DNA from: Pseudoalteromonas sp. MMG010
Lineage (GTDB): Bacteria; Pseudomonadota; Gammaproteobacteria; Enterobacterales; Alteromonadaceae
Direction: 5' to 3'
DNA length: 64,000 nt
Assembly (NCBI RefSeq): GCF_018100905.1
Contig: NZ_JAGJEG010000013.1
Span: forward strand, 1-64,000
Shown here: positions 8,092 to 16,515 of the stretch, piece by piece
Layout: every line of letters starts with the position of its first letter
Position numbering within the stretch: the first letter of the stretch is position 1
Position numbers and translations under genes: made by a program
Notes under the pieces: model-generated
Seen by the model: only the letters and a program-made list of their open reading frames with translations
What the model was told of the DNA's origin: nothing
Database searches by the model: none

Positions 8092-9299
8092 TACTTATCC
8101 CTAAGGCCAAGCGTAACCTCAATACCCAATACTCTCTTCTCATATTTATACGCGGTTAAGTCTGAATTTTTATCTGTAAAACTCATATACGAGCTCACTA
8201 CACCAAAACTACTTTTATAGTCCAGAGAAAGGCGTACATTATTTATATAATCATTACGTTCTATGCCGACAAAATGAGATTTAATGTGCTGATACTTTAT
8301 GTGCGTTCTTACTCTTTCTTGCCATTCATGAGACCAATTTAAGCCCAGTCGTGTGGTTTTTACGTAATCTCCTTCAACTAAAGGGTCTTCAGCTGCTTGT
8401 GAAGTAACAAATCCAAATTGGGAATACGTTAAAGGTTGCCAAGTTACACCAGCCTCCCAACTTAAGCCTGAGAAGTTGTTACGGCTTTGAGCATCAAAGT
8501 TCTTTTTTTGATAACCGACTTTAACCTTACCTGAAGTCAGCGCGGACGCCTCCCAATTCACGCCAACTAAAACACGATAATCCATAGAGTCGAGCAAATC
8601 CGTGTCAGCGGCTTTAGTACCATACTGAATGTCATCTTGGCTCACCTCTAAAAAAATATCTGACCCTGATTGAGTGTTATAAAATGCAGTCCCCATAAAG
8701 CGAAGCTTTTCATGATCGCGATATTTAGAAATTTCACGAAAATTTTGGTATCGTTTATCTAAATATCGCGACGCGATAGCCACTCTTGCAGCCGAAGCTA
8801 ATCCACCAAATTCATAATTTGCTGAAATGTTTTTGGTTAATAGCTCAACCGGTTCAGCGGTTAATTGTGCGGTACCTTCACTTAACCCCGTTCCTCGGTC
8901 TTCTGTATGGGCAGATATCCGAGCTTCAACATCTAGCCGATGTTTATCGGTAAATTCATTATGAGTGGCTAACTCAATATTAAAATGACCATAATTATCA
9001 CTTGAATCATAGCGATAATTCCCATTATTAGTACTAAGCTCTAAACCATATAAATTCACACCATCTTGTATTACAGCCAATAACTTAGGACTGATATTTA
9101 ATATGCTAGTGCTTTTTTCATTGTCAGGTTGGTAATATAAATTATTATCGTTACTAACCCCCACCATTAATGTAGGTGTTAGCTCTATACCACTTTCACT
9201 TATAAAGCTATTAAATTGATAGCTGCCAACTTCAGCATAAGTATTAAAAGTAGCAAGTGATATTGATAAACTGATTGCTGTTAATTTTTTAATATGCAT
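8091..9299 (-). CDS. Outer-membrane beta-barrel protein of exopolysaccharide export (VpsM-like)
   Basis: 402 residues with a signal peptide (MHIKKLTAISLSISLATFNTYA, cleavage near 22) and then alternating hydrophobic/polar strands typical of an outer-membrane barrel, such as RLGLNWSHEWQERVRTHIKYQHI and VSLDYKSS-type segments near the end. It occupies the vpsM position, directly before the minimal OPX gene. Proteins of this class are thought to form the outer-membrane exit for the polymer when the OPX protein lacks its own pore. Its start overlaps the initiating transferase gene by 11 nt. Confidence 0.82.
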   Translation of the reverse strand: MHIKKLTAISLSISLATFNTYAEVGSYQFNSFISESGIELTPTLMVGVSNDNNLYYQPDNEKSTSILNISPKLLAVIQDGVNLYGLELSTNNGNYRYDSSDNYGHFNIELATHNEFTDKHRLDVEARISAHTEDRGTGLSEGTAQLTAEPVELLTKNISANYEFGGLASAARVAIASRYLDKRYQNFREISKYRDHEKLRFMGTAFYNTQSGSDIFLEVSQDDIQYGTKAADTDLLDSMDYRVLVGVNWEASALTSGKVKVGYQKKNFDAQSRNNFSGLSWEAGVTWQPLTYSQFGFVTSQAAEDPLVEGDYVKTTRLGLNWSHEWQERVRTHIKYQHIKSHFVGIERNDYINNVRLSLDYKSSFGVVSSYMSFTDKNSDLTAYKYEKRVLGIEVTLGLRDK

Positions 9300-10689
9300 T
9301 TTTATTTATAAATCCTTTTAAAATAGTTAATAGAATAATTTTAATATCAAACCAAAGAGACCAATGCTTGATATAGTGCAAATCATGTATCACCCGATTA
9401 TTCATTTTTTCTAACGTATCGGTTTCTCCACGCCAACCATTTATCTGCGCCCATCCAGTGATCCCTGGCTTTACTTTGTGCCTAAGCATATAAAATGACA
9501 CTTGCTTACGATAAGTTTCATTATGCGAAATAGCGTGTGGCCTAGGTCCTACAATCGACATATTTCCTTTAATTACATTTAAAAATTGTGGTAACTCATC
9601 TAAGCTTGTGCGTCTTAAAAAACGCCCGAAGGGAGTGATTCGTTTATCATTTTTCGTTGCTTGCTGCACATTTTCATTATTTTCCATTACTGTCATAGAG
9701 CGAAATTTATAGATATTGATTGTTTCTCCATTTAACCCATATCGCATTTGTTTAAAAAATATAGGGCCTTTTGAAGTTAACTTAACCAGTAAAGAAATGA
9801 GTATGAGCAAGGGGAAAATTAATACGAGAATACAACCCCCAATAAGTATATCTTCTGTACGTTTTATTAATTCTTTAATCCCACGATGAGGTGATTCAAA
9901 AACACTTAAGGTATTCATGTCACCTAAGTGATCAACTCGAGACTGCATTAAATTAGATAAGAAGAAATCTGGAACATAATGTACATCAACAGTGGTATCA
10001 CCTAATCGAGTAATAATATCTTGAATTCGATTTTCGGCTTTAAATGGCAATGCAATAAAAAGCACATTTATTTTACTGTCTTTAGCCAACTTGACTGCTA
10101 ATTCAATTCTTCCAGCTAAATTCAGAGCAGAGCTTTGAAATAAACGATCCGGTTTTCTATCATCAAAAAAGCCGACACATTCAAATCCTAACTCAGCATG
10201 TTTATTTATCTCGTTAAATGTTTTAACACCCGACTCTGTTGCACCTATTACGGCAACCTTCTGAATGCTTAAACCTAATCTACGACGATTTAATTTATAT
10301 AACTGACTTAAAACTCGCCATGTAAACAGGCCTATAATTGTGTTAAAAAACCAAAATGAAAACATAATCCGAGATAATTGAGCCGTAAATTTAAAAATAA
10401 ACGCCAAGATAAACAGCACAATAAAAGCAAGAAAAAATGTGATCCATGCATTGATCACCATATGCCTAAACTTACCTGCTCGCCAAGAACGATATAAAGT
10501 AAACGCTTCTGCGATATAAAAAAAACTTAACAATACAATTAAAAAGAAAGTAAAGTGCTCTGAGGATAATGTGGCACCATAAAATTGAGCGGCTAATAAT
10601 AATGAAAAAAATATTATTACTGCATCAAGTAAGCGATAAACCAACGAGCTAAGGCTTTGCTTTTGCTCAAACATATGATCGTGTCTCAT
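9289..10689 (-). CDS. Undecaprenyl-phosphate sugar phosphotransferase (VpsL/WcaJ-like)
   Basis: Polyisoprenyl-phosphate hexose-1-phosphate transferase that starts repeat-unit assembly on undecaprenyl phosphate at the inner membrane. 466 residues: four N-terminal membrane helices, a CoA-binding-like Rossmann region (VAVIGATESGVKTF), a re-entrant helix (about 275-300), and the catalytic bacterial-sugar-transferase domain with KFRSM, RRTSLDELPQ, MSIVGPRP and KPGITGWAQINGWRG. It heads the second half of the locus, as vpsL does in V. cholerae. The sugar transferred cannot be told from sequence alone. It follows a probable terminator by about 68 nt, so may have its own promoter. Confidence 0.93.
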   Translation of the reverse strand: MRHDHMFEQKQSLSSLVYRLLDAVIIFFSLLLAAQFYGATLSSEHFTFFLIVLLSFFYIAEAFTLYRSWRAGKFRHMVINAWITFFLAFIVLFILAFIFKFTAQLSRIMFSFWFFNTIIGLFTWRVLSQLYKLNRRRLGLSIQKVAVIGATESGVKTFNEINKHAELGFECVGFFDDRKPDRLFQSSALNLAGRIELAVKLAKDSKINVLFIALPFKAENRIQDIITRLGDTTVDVHYVPDFFLSNLMQSRVDHLGDMNTLSVFESPHRGIKELIKRTEDILIGGCILVLIFPLLILISLLVKLTSKGPIFFKQMRYGLNGETINIYKFRSMTVMENNENVQQATKNDKRITPFGRFLRRTSLDELPQFLNVIKGNMSIVGPRPHAISHNETYRKQVSFYMLRHKVKPGITGWAQINGWRGETDTLEKMNNRVIHDLHYIKHWSLWFDIKIILLTILKGFINKNAY

Positions 10690-10756
10690 TTAAATTCATT
10701 CCATGAAGAAAAATTAGATTTTCAAAAAAATCGATAAACCACCAAAATAGATCAAT

Positions 10757-10788
10757 AATAGCCAGCCACTAAAACCAGGCTGGCTATT
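10757..10788 (-). terminator. Probable terminator between the propeller gene and the vpsL-like gene
   Basis: An 11-bp perfect inverted repeat, AATAGCCAGCC (10757-10767) and GGCTGGCTATT (10778-10788), with a 10-nt loop. It lies 10 nt past the propeller gene in the direction of transcription. The following sequence on the minus strand is only partly T-rich, so termination may be incomplete. Confidence 0.6.
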
Positions 10789-10798
10789 ACTAAGTCAA

Positions 10799-13018
10799 TT
10801 ACTTTAAGGTACTTGAACGATAGCTGTTATTATGTAACCAGCTTTTCAATTCTACTTGAGGTAATTTTCCAGATTGTTCTATATTGGTTTGGTGATACGA
10901 CGCCTGATTCCATACTCGCGTAGCATTCATCCATTTTTGGAATTGACTAGCTGACTCATAAGCTCTAACCCCATGATTAATCGGTGTTAGTAAGGTGTTA
11001 AAGTCATTGGCTACCACAATAAGCTCAGCATTATTATCACCTTCTAAATCAGCAACAATAGGCGATTCCCAAAGGGTATTTGAAGAGTTAGCGACAGTTG
11101 CTAATACAGTGCCATCTGCTGCATCAAGGATCCTCACTTCAGTGTTACTTTGAATGATAACTTCATCGATACCATCACCATTAAAATCAAATGCACTTAA
11201 GCCTATTTTGCCACTATTATGATCATCATTGGCAACCGACCACACCAAATTCCCATCAGTATCATGCATATCAACAGCCTGATAGCCTGCATATACAATA
11301 CCTAGCTGATTTGGACCAAGAAATGTGGATACAGCTTGCGCACCGCCACCGGTGTTTTCAAGCTTACTAAGCTCCCATTTCACATTGCCATTATGTTCTA
11401 ATACAGCCAGACGATGCTGCTCTTTTGTAGTTGAATGTGCAGGAATAGAAATAACCACTTCAGGAAAGCGGTCTTCATCAAGATTTACTACTGAGGAGAA
11501 CCAGGCATGCTCGCTACCATGAGGATACTCCCAAAGTACAACACCATTAATATCGTGTAGTTTTCCATTTGCTAATATTTCTTGCTGGCCATCATCATTG
11601 GCATCAAAGACGACACTTGTCGGAGACCATTGCGCTAACTCGAAGCTATTACCCGTGTCATAATTAAATACGCTCTGTCCAACAATAAGCTCTGCAACTC
11701 CATCGCTATCAATATCAGCAATAGAAATATTACCAATGGATAATGCTAAAGAAGGGTCGGGGGTAAATTGCTTAATTAAAGCGCCTCTGGGCGATACGAC
11801 ATTCAATACTTTGGCAGTATTATCAAAAGCAAATATTTCAACAATACCATCACCATCAACATCTGCTACAACAGGGCTAAAATATGCATCAGCAGATATC
11901 CCACCATTGGTGTAGTTCCATAGTTCGGTACCATTGGCTCCATTTAACGCACGTAAAGTGCCTGTGCGATTTATATCGTGACCTTTATAAGAAACAAAAA
12001 TAACATCTGCAATATCGTCATTATTGATAAAGCCATCTTCGTTATCATCATTTAATTGCGCAACGACAGGAGTTGCAGTTACTTGCACAGAGTCTGGCTT
12101 AAAGGTTGTTTGAGTCCAACTCCATTTCTCTTTTAACTTAAGCTTTTCTTGCGGTAAATCAATTGGTAAATAACCATCAAATTCACCTGCAAGTAACGAC
12201 ATAGAACCATAAAAGCGTTCACTTATCACAGCTCTTGACGCCTTTCCTAACCACGTACTCACGTCAGTTTTAGGTGCTAAAATAACACCCTCCCAATTAG
12301 TGAGTTTTATTTCTAACTTTTGCGCATCAGGAAAGTTAAAAATTGTTTTACTACTAAATGGCTTTAATGCCGATAAATCCTTGAGCACTGACCACATTTT
12401 TGGGCCACCAGTTACATTTATAATCACGGTGGCATCAGCAGGAATACCAGATACTTTAAATTTGTGTGTCCAATAAAAGTTATGCTCTGATACGTTAAAT
12501 ACTTGAGTATTTGAAACACCATCACCTGTTAAATAGGTTTTAAACCAAGAGTTTTTAACTGTTCCAGTGGGGCTTAACGAGGCTAGTTGATCGCTCATTT
12601 CATTGTATCGGTTTTCTAATTGATCAAAATCTACCGGTAAGTCATCAGATGTCACATTTTGTAAAACACCCGCACCCGCTTCCATTTTTCTTTTCACCTT
12701 AGCTGAAACATATTCATGATCGGCTGCAATCATACTTCCTACAAACTGACGGCCAAAAGTGTACTTAATATATTCTTCACTAATTAGATAATAGTCATCG
12801 GGGGCCGATGCTCTATTTTTACCTAGCTGATACCAAAATAAATCCACTTCACCAGCCACAATTGGTCCAGTAGCACTTCCACTAAAAGCGTGAAATTTAT
12901 CAAATGCTAATGCAGATAAACCATTTGCAGTCCCTAGATCTGCAGCAAATACTGACGAGCTCATACAACTTAAAGCAACAAACATACTTACTTTTTTATA
13001 CTTACTAACCAATTTCAT
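10799..13018 (-). CDS. Secreted choice-of-anchor-A plus VCBS/FG-GAP propeller protein
   Basis: Start chosen at MKLVSKYKK because AAGGGAA precedes it by about 9 nt; the longer reading from 13063 puts a charged segment before the signal peptide. The 739-residue product has a Sec signal (cleavage after VFA, about 25) and an N-terminal choice-of-anchor-A-like domain (about 30-300). That domain holds the family's hallmark segment, here IFNFPDAQKLEIKLTNWEGV then ILAP. It is followed by some seven or eight VCBS/FG-GAP blades (about 320-700) with calcium-type loops such as DVDGDGIVE, DIDSDGVAE, DANDDGQQE and DFNGDGIDE. No sorting signal is seen at the C-terminus. Its position between the vpsK-like and vpsL-like genes is where V. 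cholerae carries the rbm matrix-protein genes. I infer a biofilm-matrix or polymer-binding protein. Confidence 0.85.
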   Translation of the reverse strand: MKLVSKYKKVSMFVALSCMSSSVFAADLGTANGLSALAFDKFHAFSGSATGPIVAGEVDLFWYQLGKNRASAPDDYYLISEEYIKYTFGRQFVGSMIAADHEYVSAKVKRKMEAGAGVLQNVTSDDLPVDFDQLENRYNEMSDQLASLSPTGTVKNSWFKTYLTGDGVSNTQVFNVSEHNFYWTHKFKVSGIPADATVIINVTGGPKMWSVLKDLSALKPFSSKTIFNFPDAQKLEIKLTNWEGVILAPKTDVSTWLGKASRAVISERFYGSMSLLAGEFDGYLPIDLPQEKLKLKEKWSWTQTTFKPDSVQVTATPVVAQLNDDNEDGFINNDDIADVIFVSYKGHDINRTGTLRALNGANGTELWNYTNGGISADAYFSPVVADVDGDGIVEIFAFDNTAKVLNVVSPRGALIKQFTPDPSLALSIGNISIADIDSDGVAELIVGQSVFNYDTGNSFELAQWSPTSVVFDANDDGQQEILANGKLHDINGVVLWEYPHGSEHAWFSSVVNLDEDRFPEVVISIPAHSTTKEQHRLAVLEHNGNVKWELSKLENTGGGAQAVSTFLGPNQLGIVYAGYQAVDMHDTDGNLVWSVANDDHNSGKIGLSAFDFNGDGIDEVIIQSNTEVRILDAADGTVLATVANSSNTLWESPIVADLEGDNNAELIVVANDFNTLLTPINHGVRAYESASQFQKWMNATRVWNQASYHQTNIEQSGKLPQVELKSWLHNNSYRSSTLK

Positions 13019-13410
13019 TTTATTTTCCCTTTTCTGGTTTCTGAAATCTCTCCTAATAAACAACTATTTAGCATTTATTAAGAGGGTTCTTACCGTTTTC
13101 CTATTTATATTGTATACAAAAAACAATAAAAGCAGTACTAAAAGATTATTATTTTTGTATAAAAAGTAAATTAATTTAACGAATGCAAAACCAACACATT
13201 AAAACTAATGAATAATAACCATAAAAATAGAGTTAAAATAACGAACAAAAAAAATAAAGCACTAAAATGCTAGTACCTAAAAAAGAGAATTGTAATATGA
13301 AAATTGACGTCTTTAAAATTGGTCAATAGAAGTTGCTAAAAGTTAGAGTAAACACATCAAAGTGCTTAATAAGAGAGGAAAACAAGATGGTTTGCAGTAA
13401 AAAATGCAGA
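13019..13410. other. Non-coding leader between matrix-type genes
   Basis: About 390 AT-rich bases between two minus-strand genes, unusually long for this otherwise compact locus. It holds the ribosome-binding site of the propeller gene (AAGGGAA) and many A/T runs. I see no convincing -35/-10 pair, hairpin or open frame of useful size. The length suggests a separate promoter and possibly regulator sites for the propeller gene. Confidence 0.5.
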
Positions 13411-14535
13411 TTAGCACGCCCGGTTTAATTTTCCTCGACTGTTATTTTCTATAAGCATAGGCACTTCATGCTTTATGAGGTATTTACAAGGTAATGCACC
13501 AATAAAGTTATCTTTCACTTCTACTGCGTCAAAATACTTTGGCCCCATCGAGAAAAAATTAAATAAATAACGTGTTTTAACCGGCTCTGCTGATAGATTT
13601 GTCGTAAAGAAATAATTGTTAGTAATAGCAATATTAGTGATTATATTAGAGGAGCTATATTCACCAACGACATCTGATTGAAAAAGAAGTCCTTTTTTAG
13701 CCCCAATAATTATATTTTCAATAAAGCTGATCCCCTGCCAATCAATTCTAGTGCTAACATTTTCTGTTTTGTTTGGGTATACATTTAAAATAAATCCATC
13801 ATTATTAATAAACATATTATTTTTTATCTGAACCTTTGAATAATATACACTTTCTATGGCAGTCCCTTTATTGGCGTAGAATATATTCCCAGATATCGTT
13901 GCCTTTTCTACGTACGATCGACTCGCTAATTTAACCCCCCCTTTCAGTTTATTAAATATGTTATTTGCTATGTGTATTTTATCTACGCCACCAAAGCGTG
14001 TTGTCCAAGGATGTGTCGTAGTAACTTGCGTTACATTTTCAAAATAATTATTAATAATATCAACTCGAGTCGAATTAATAGAGGCCCCAGATAGGTGCCC
14101 TGTTGAAGAGGTGACTCGTATCGCTGCATCACCAAAATTGTAAAACTGATTACCGTTTATCTGCAATTTAGAGCAGCCTGCACATAATAAGCCCTGCTCT
14201 CCCCACTGATATTTGTTTGTATCTAAAGTATTACCAAAAAAGTTAATATTTTTAATTAGAACATTATTTGAATTTAAAATTTGCAGTAAGTATTCACCGT
14301 TAAAGTTATCGCACTTATGAAAATTAACTTCTCCTCGCCCTATAATTGACACATTACTTAAGTTGCTTAAATAAACATCCTGACAAAAAATATAATCCCC
14401 AGCAGGAATATACAAAACAATATTCGCTTGTTCTGTTAATTCCCTAAGCGATAGAGGCTCTCTTGACTCAGTCCATAATGGTACATGGCAGCTATTGAGT
14501 AAAAAAAACGTAAAAAGTAAAATAAGCTTATTCAT
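13411..14535 (-). CDS. Right-handed beta-helix lipoprotein in the vps-like locus
   Basis: 374 residues with a lipoprotein signal: a hydrophobic stretch ending LLNSC, lipidated Cys at residue 16. The rest is a parallel beta-helix built from repeated turns with an N-N-x-F core, for example LQINGNQFYNF, VDIINNYFENV, IHIANNIFNKL, ATISGNIFYAN, VQIKNNMFINN and IAITNNYFFT. Pectate-lyase-like beta-helices often cleave or bind acidic polysaccharide. The catalytic residues cannot be assigned with confidence. It lies 6 nt after the vpsK-like gene, so is probably cotranscribed. In V. cholerae the same interval holds rbmB, a predicted beta-helix polysaccharide lyase. I infer a polymer-trimming or polymer-binding role at the cell surface. 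Confidence 0.83.
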   Translation of the reverse strand: MNKLILLFTFFLLNSCHVPLWTESREPLSLRELTEQANIVLYIPAGDYIFCQDVYLSNLSNVSIIGRGEVNFHKCDNFNGEYLLQILNSNNVLIKNINFFGNTLDTNKYQWGEQGLLCAGCSKLQINGNQFYNFGDAAIRVTSSTGHLSGASINSTRVDIINNYFENVTQVTTTHPWTTRFGGVDKIHIANNIFNKLKGGVKLASRSYVEKATISGNIFYANKGTAIESVYYSKVQIKNNMFINNDGFILNVYPNKTENVSTRIDWQGISFIENIIIGAKKGLLFQSDVVGEYSSSNIITNIAITNNYFFTTNLSAEPVKTRYLFNFFSMGPKYFDAVEVKDNFIGALPCKYLIKHEVPMLIENNSRGKLNRAC

Positions 14536-14541
14536 TTTAAG

Positions 14542-15303
14542 TTACTTTTGGCGAGAGTTAATTGGCGCCGACTTAACTTTAAACTTCTCTTTTATCAACA
14601 AACAAGCAAACTTACTATTAGTCACTAAATAGCGTTTCCACATTCGCTTTGGTTCTTGGAGCACTCTATAGAGCCACTCTAACCCGCAGTTTTGCATCCA
14701 AATTGGTGCGCGCTTTACTTTTCCTGCCACCACATCAAATGTCCCGCCAACCCCCATAACAAAATCTACGCCTAATTTGTCTTGCCATTTATTTATAAAA
14801 TTTTCTTTTTTGGGTGATGTAATCGCAACAAATAATAGCTTTGCGCCCGACTGGCGTATTTTATCTACGACTGCTTGCTCATCATCCCAAAAGTAACCAT
14901 GGCTATAACCCACTATTATTAGGTTTTCATTGTGTTGTTGTACTTTTTCGGCTGTCGCCTGTACAACATCCTGTGTTGCACCGAGTAAATAAACGGGATA
15001 TTGGCAGCGCGAACTCATCACTAATAATTGATGAAATAAATCAACACCGGCAACACGCTCGGGTACATCAAAGCCCAAAAAGCGTGCCCCAAAGACAACT
15101 CCCATTCCATCAATATTAATTAAATCACACGCCTTTACTGATTGCGCTAAATCACTGTCTTTTTGCATATTTACAATTTTTGCCACATTAACAACTACAT
15201 GCTGTAAAAATTCGCCATGTGCAATTTTATTTTCAATATAGCTCACCGTTTCCGACATCGTTGCAATATCCATTGGCGATTTTAAAAATTCTATCCGTTT
15301 CAT
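14542..15303 (-). CDS. WecG/TagA/CpsF family glycosyltransferase (VpsK-like)
   Basis: 253-residue GT26-type enzyme that adds a sugar to a lipid-linked acceptor, often ManNAc or its uronic acid. Family motifs are present: NIDGMGVVFGARFLG, the acidic D in GVDLFHQL, the segment LLFVAITSPKKENFI, and the C-terminal VGGTFDVVAGKVKRAP then GLEWLYRVLQEPKRMWKRYL. This fits the UDP-ManNAc/ManNAcA supply by the wecB and wecC genes in the same locus. It sits between the vpsJ-like gene and the beta-helix lipoprotein gene. Confidence 0.92.
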   Translation of the reverse strand: MKRIEFLKSPMDIATMSETVSYIENKIAHGEFLQHVVVNVAKIVNMQKDSDLAQSVKACDLINIDGMGVVFGARFLGFDVPERVAGVDLFHQLLVMSSRCQYPVYLLGATQDVVQATAEKVQQHNENLIIVGYSHGYFWDDEQAVVDKIRQSGAKLLFVAITSPKKENFINKWQDKLGVDFVMGVGGTFDVVAGKVKRAPIWMQNCGLEWLYRVLQEPKRMWKRYLVTNSKFACLLIKEKFKVKSAPINSRQK

Positions 15304-15336
15304 AACCTAGCTCTTTCCATTTATAATATAAGGGTT

Positions 15337-16515
15337 TTATTTAAGTAAAATGTCTGACTTAGCTCGACAATAAAGTGAAAAAGAGTAATAAACCCATGCT
15401 TGGGTCCAACGTATATAATCCACGTTATTGCTAAACCATTTATTTTTTTGGTAAATAAAACGCTGTTCTTTTGCAATGTACATAGAGTCAATAGCACGAA
15501 CGATCACTTTATCTACAAAGGTAAAATCGATACGGCTATTGCCCACTTTAATTAAGGTCAGAATTGCTTGCGAGACACTGTGCATATCTAGCGGGTATTG
15601 GTTTTCGCTAAAATACTTAGCGGTTCCATCAGGCTCAAATAACTGCATTTTATAAAAATGCAAACCTAGCTCTAATGCTTGAGAAAATTCGTTGGTTTTT
15701 AACGCTTCACTAAGTAAAGTTAGCGCCTCTAAATTATATCCAGTATGAAAACCATCAATAAACTGGTGATGATGACGTGTACCATACATCCAAGAGCCAT
15801 CGCTACCTTGTGCTGCGACAGAGGATCTTGCCGCCGTCAATGCTAACGTTTTGTATGTATCGTTATCAGTTAACGTCGCTACTTTGCCAACCCAAGCTGC
15901 GGCCCATAAATTTGCATTATGAACAAATGTTGTTTCGCCTGGGATATAAGCAAAAAATGACTGACCTTCAACCTGTGTAAATAACCGATTCACCATAAAA
16001 TCGGCACTATTAAGTGCAGCTTCTCTATATTGTAAGTTTTGGCTGATTTCACTTAAAGCAAATAAAGCCTGAGCAACATACACAGTAGTAATTACATTCG
16101 GCTTACCTTTAGGTACAAAAAAAGCGCGCGCTTTCCAATCAAAATGATAACCCCAACAACTGTGCTGCCATATTTTTTGATCACATTGCTGATCAAGCAA
16201 CCAATCGGCAAGCTCATATGCAGTATCTAAAAAAGATGTATCGCCATGATGTAAATAATCTTCTATTAAACCCAAAATAAACAGCGCAACGCCTTTTGGG
16301 TTTCTTTTTTTAGGAGTAGCAAATAAAGGGCGAACATTAATCGGGCTACGTTTATTTAATTGTGTCCAAGCTAAACCAAACATCCCAGGTTTTAATTTCG
16401 GACAGAGATCAAAAAAGCCAGCATTTAGCCCATCAAACGGATCATACCCGGCAAAGTTATTTTGCTTTGCTCTATTTAGAGTACTGCTAACAATTGCTTG
16501 CACATCACAATTCAT
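15337..16515 (-). CDS. vpsJ: VpsJ-like exopolysaccharide biosynthesis protein
   Basis: 392 residues from the ATG giving MNCDVQ. This start is preceded by GAGGAGC at good distance and overlaps the upstream glycosyltransferase by 11 nt. No signal peptide or membrane helix is apparent. Trp-rich helical repeats, such as LADWLLDQQCDQKIWQHSCWGYHFDWKAR and NLWAAAWVGKVA, suggest an alpha/alpha-toroid (six-hairpin) fold like that of glycan-processing enzymes. The gene order assigns it as VpsJ. The family's reaction is not established to my knowledge; a cytoplasmic role in polymer or precursor modification is inference. Confidence 0.85.
   Translation of the reverse strand: MNCDVQAIVSSTLNRAKQNNFAGYDPFDGLNAGFFDLCPKLKPGMFGLAWTQLNKRSPINVRPLFATPKKRNPKGVALFILGLIEDYLHHGDTSFLDTAYELADWLLDQQCDQKIWQHSCWGYHFDWKARAFFVPKGKPNVITTVYVAQALFALSEISQNLQYREAALNSADFMVNRLFTQVEGQSFFAYIPGETTFVHNANLWAAAWVGKVATLTDNDTYKTLALTAARSSVAAQGSDGSWMYGTRHHHQFIDGFHTGYNLEALTLLSEALKTNEFSQALELGLHFYKMQLFEPDGTAKYFSENQYPLDMHSVSQAILTLIKVGNSRIDFTFVDKVIVRAIDSMYIAKEQRFIYQKNKWFSNNVDYIRWTQAWVYYSFSLYCRAKSDILLK

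Noticed and set aside
13297-13329. Ten-codon frame in the gap before the propeller gene as a leader peptide
   Set aside because: It is on the plus strand, opposite to the surrounding genes, and has no associated hairpin.
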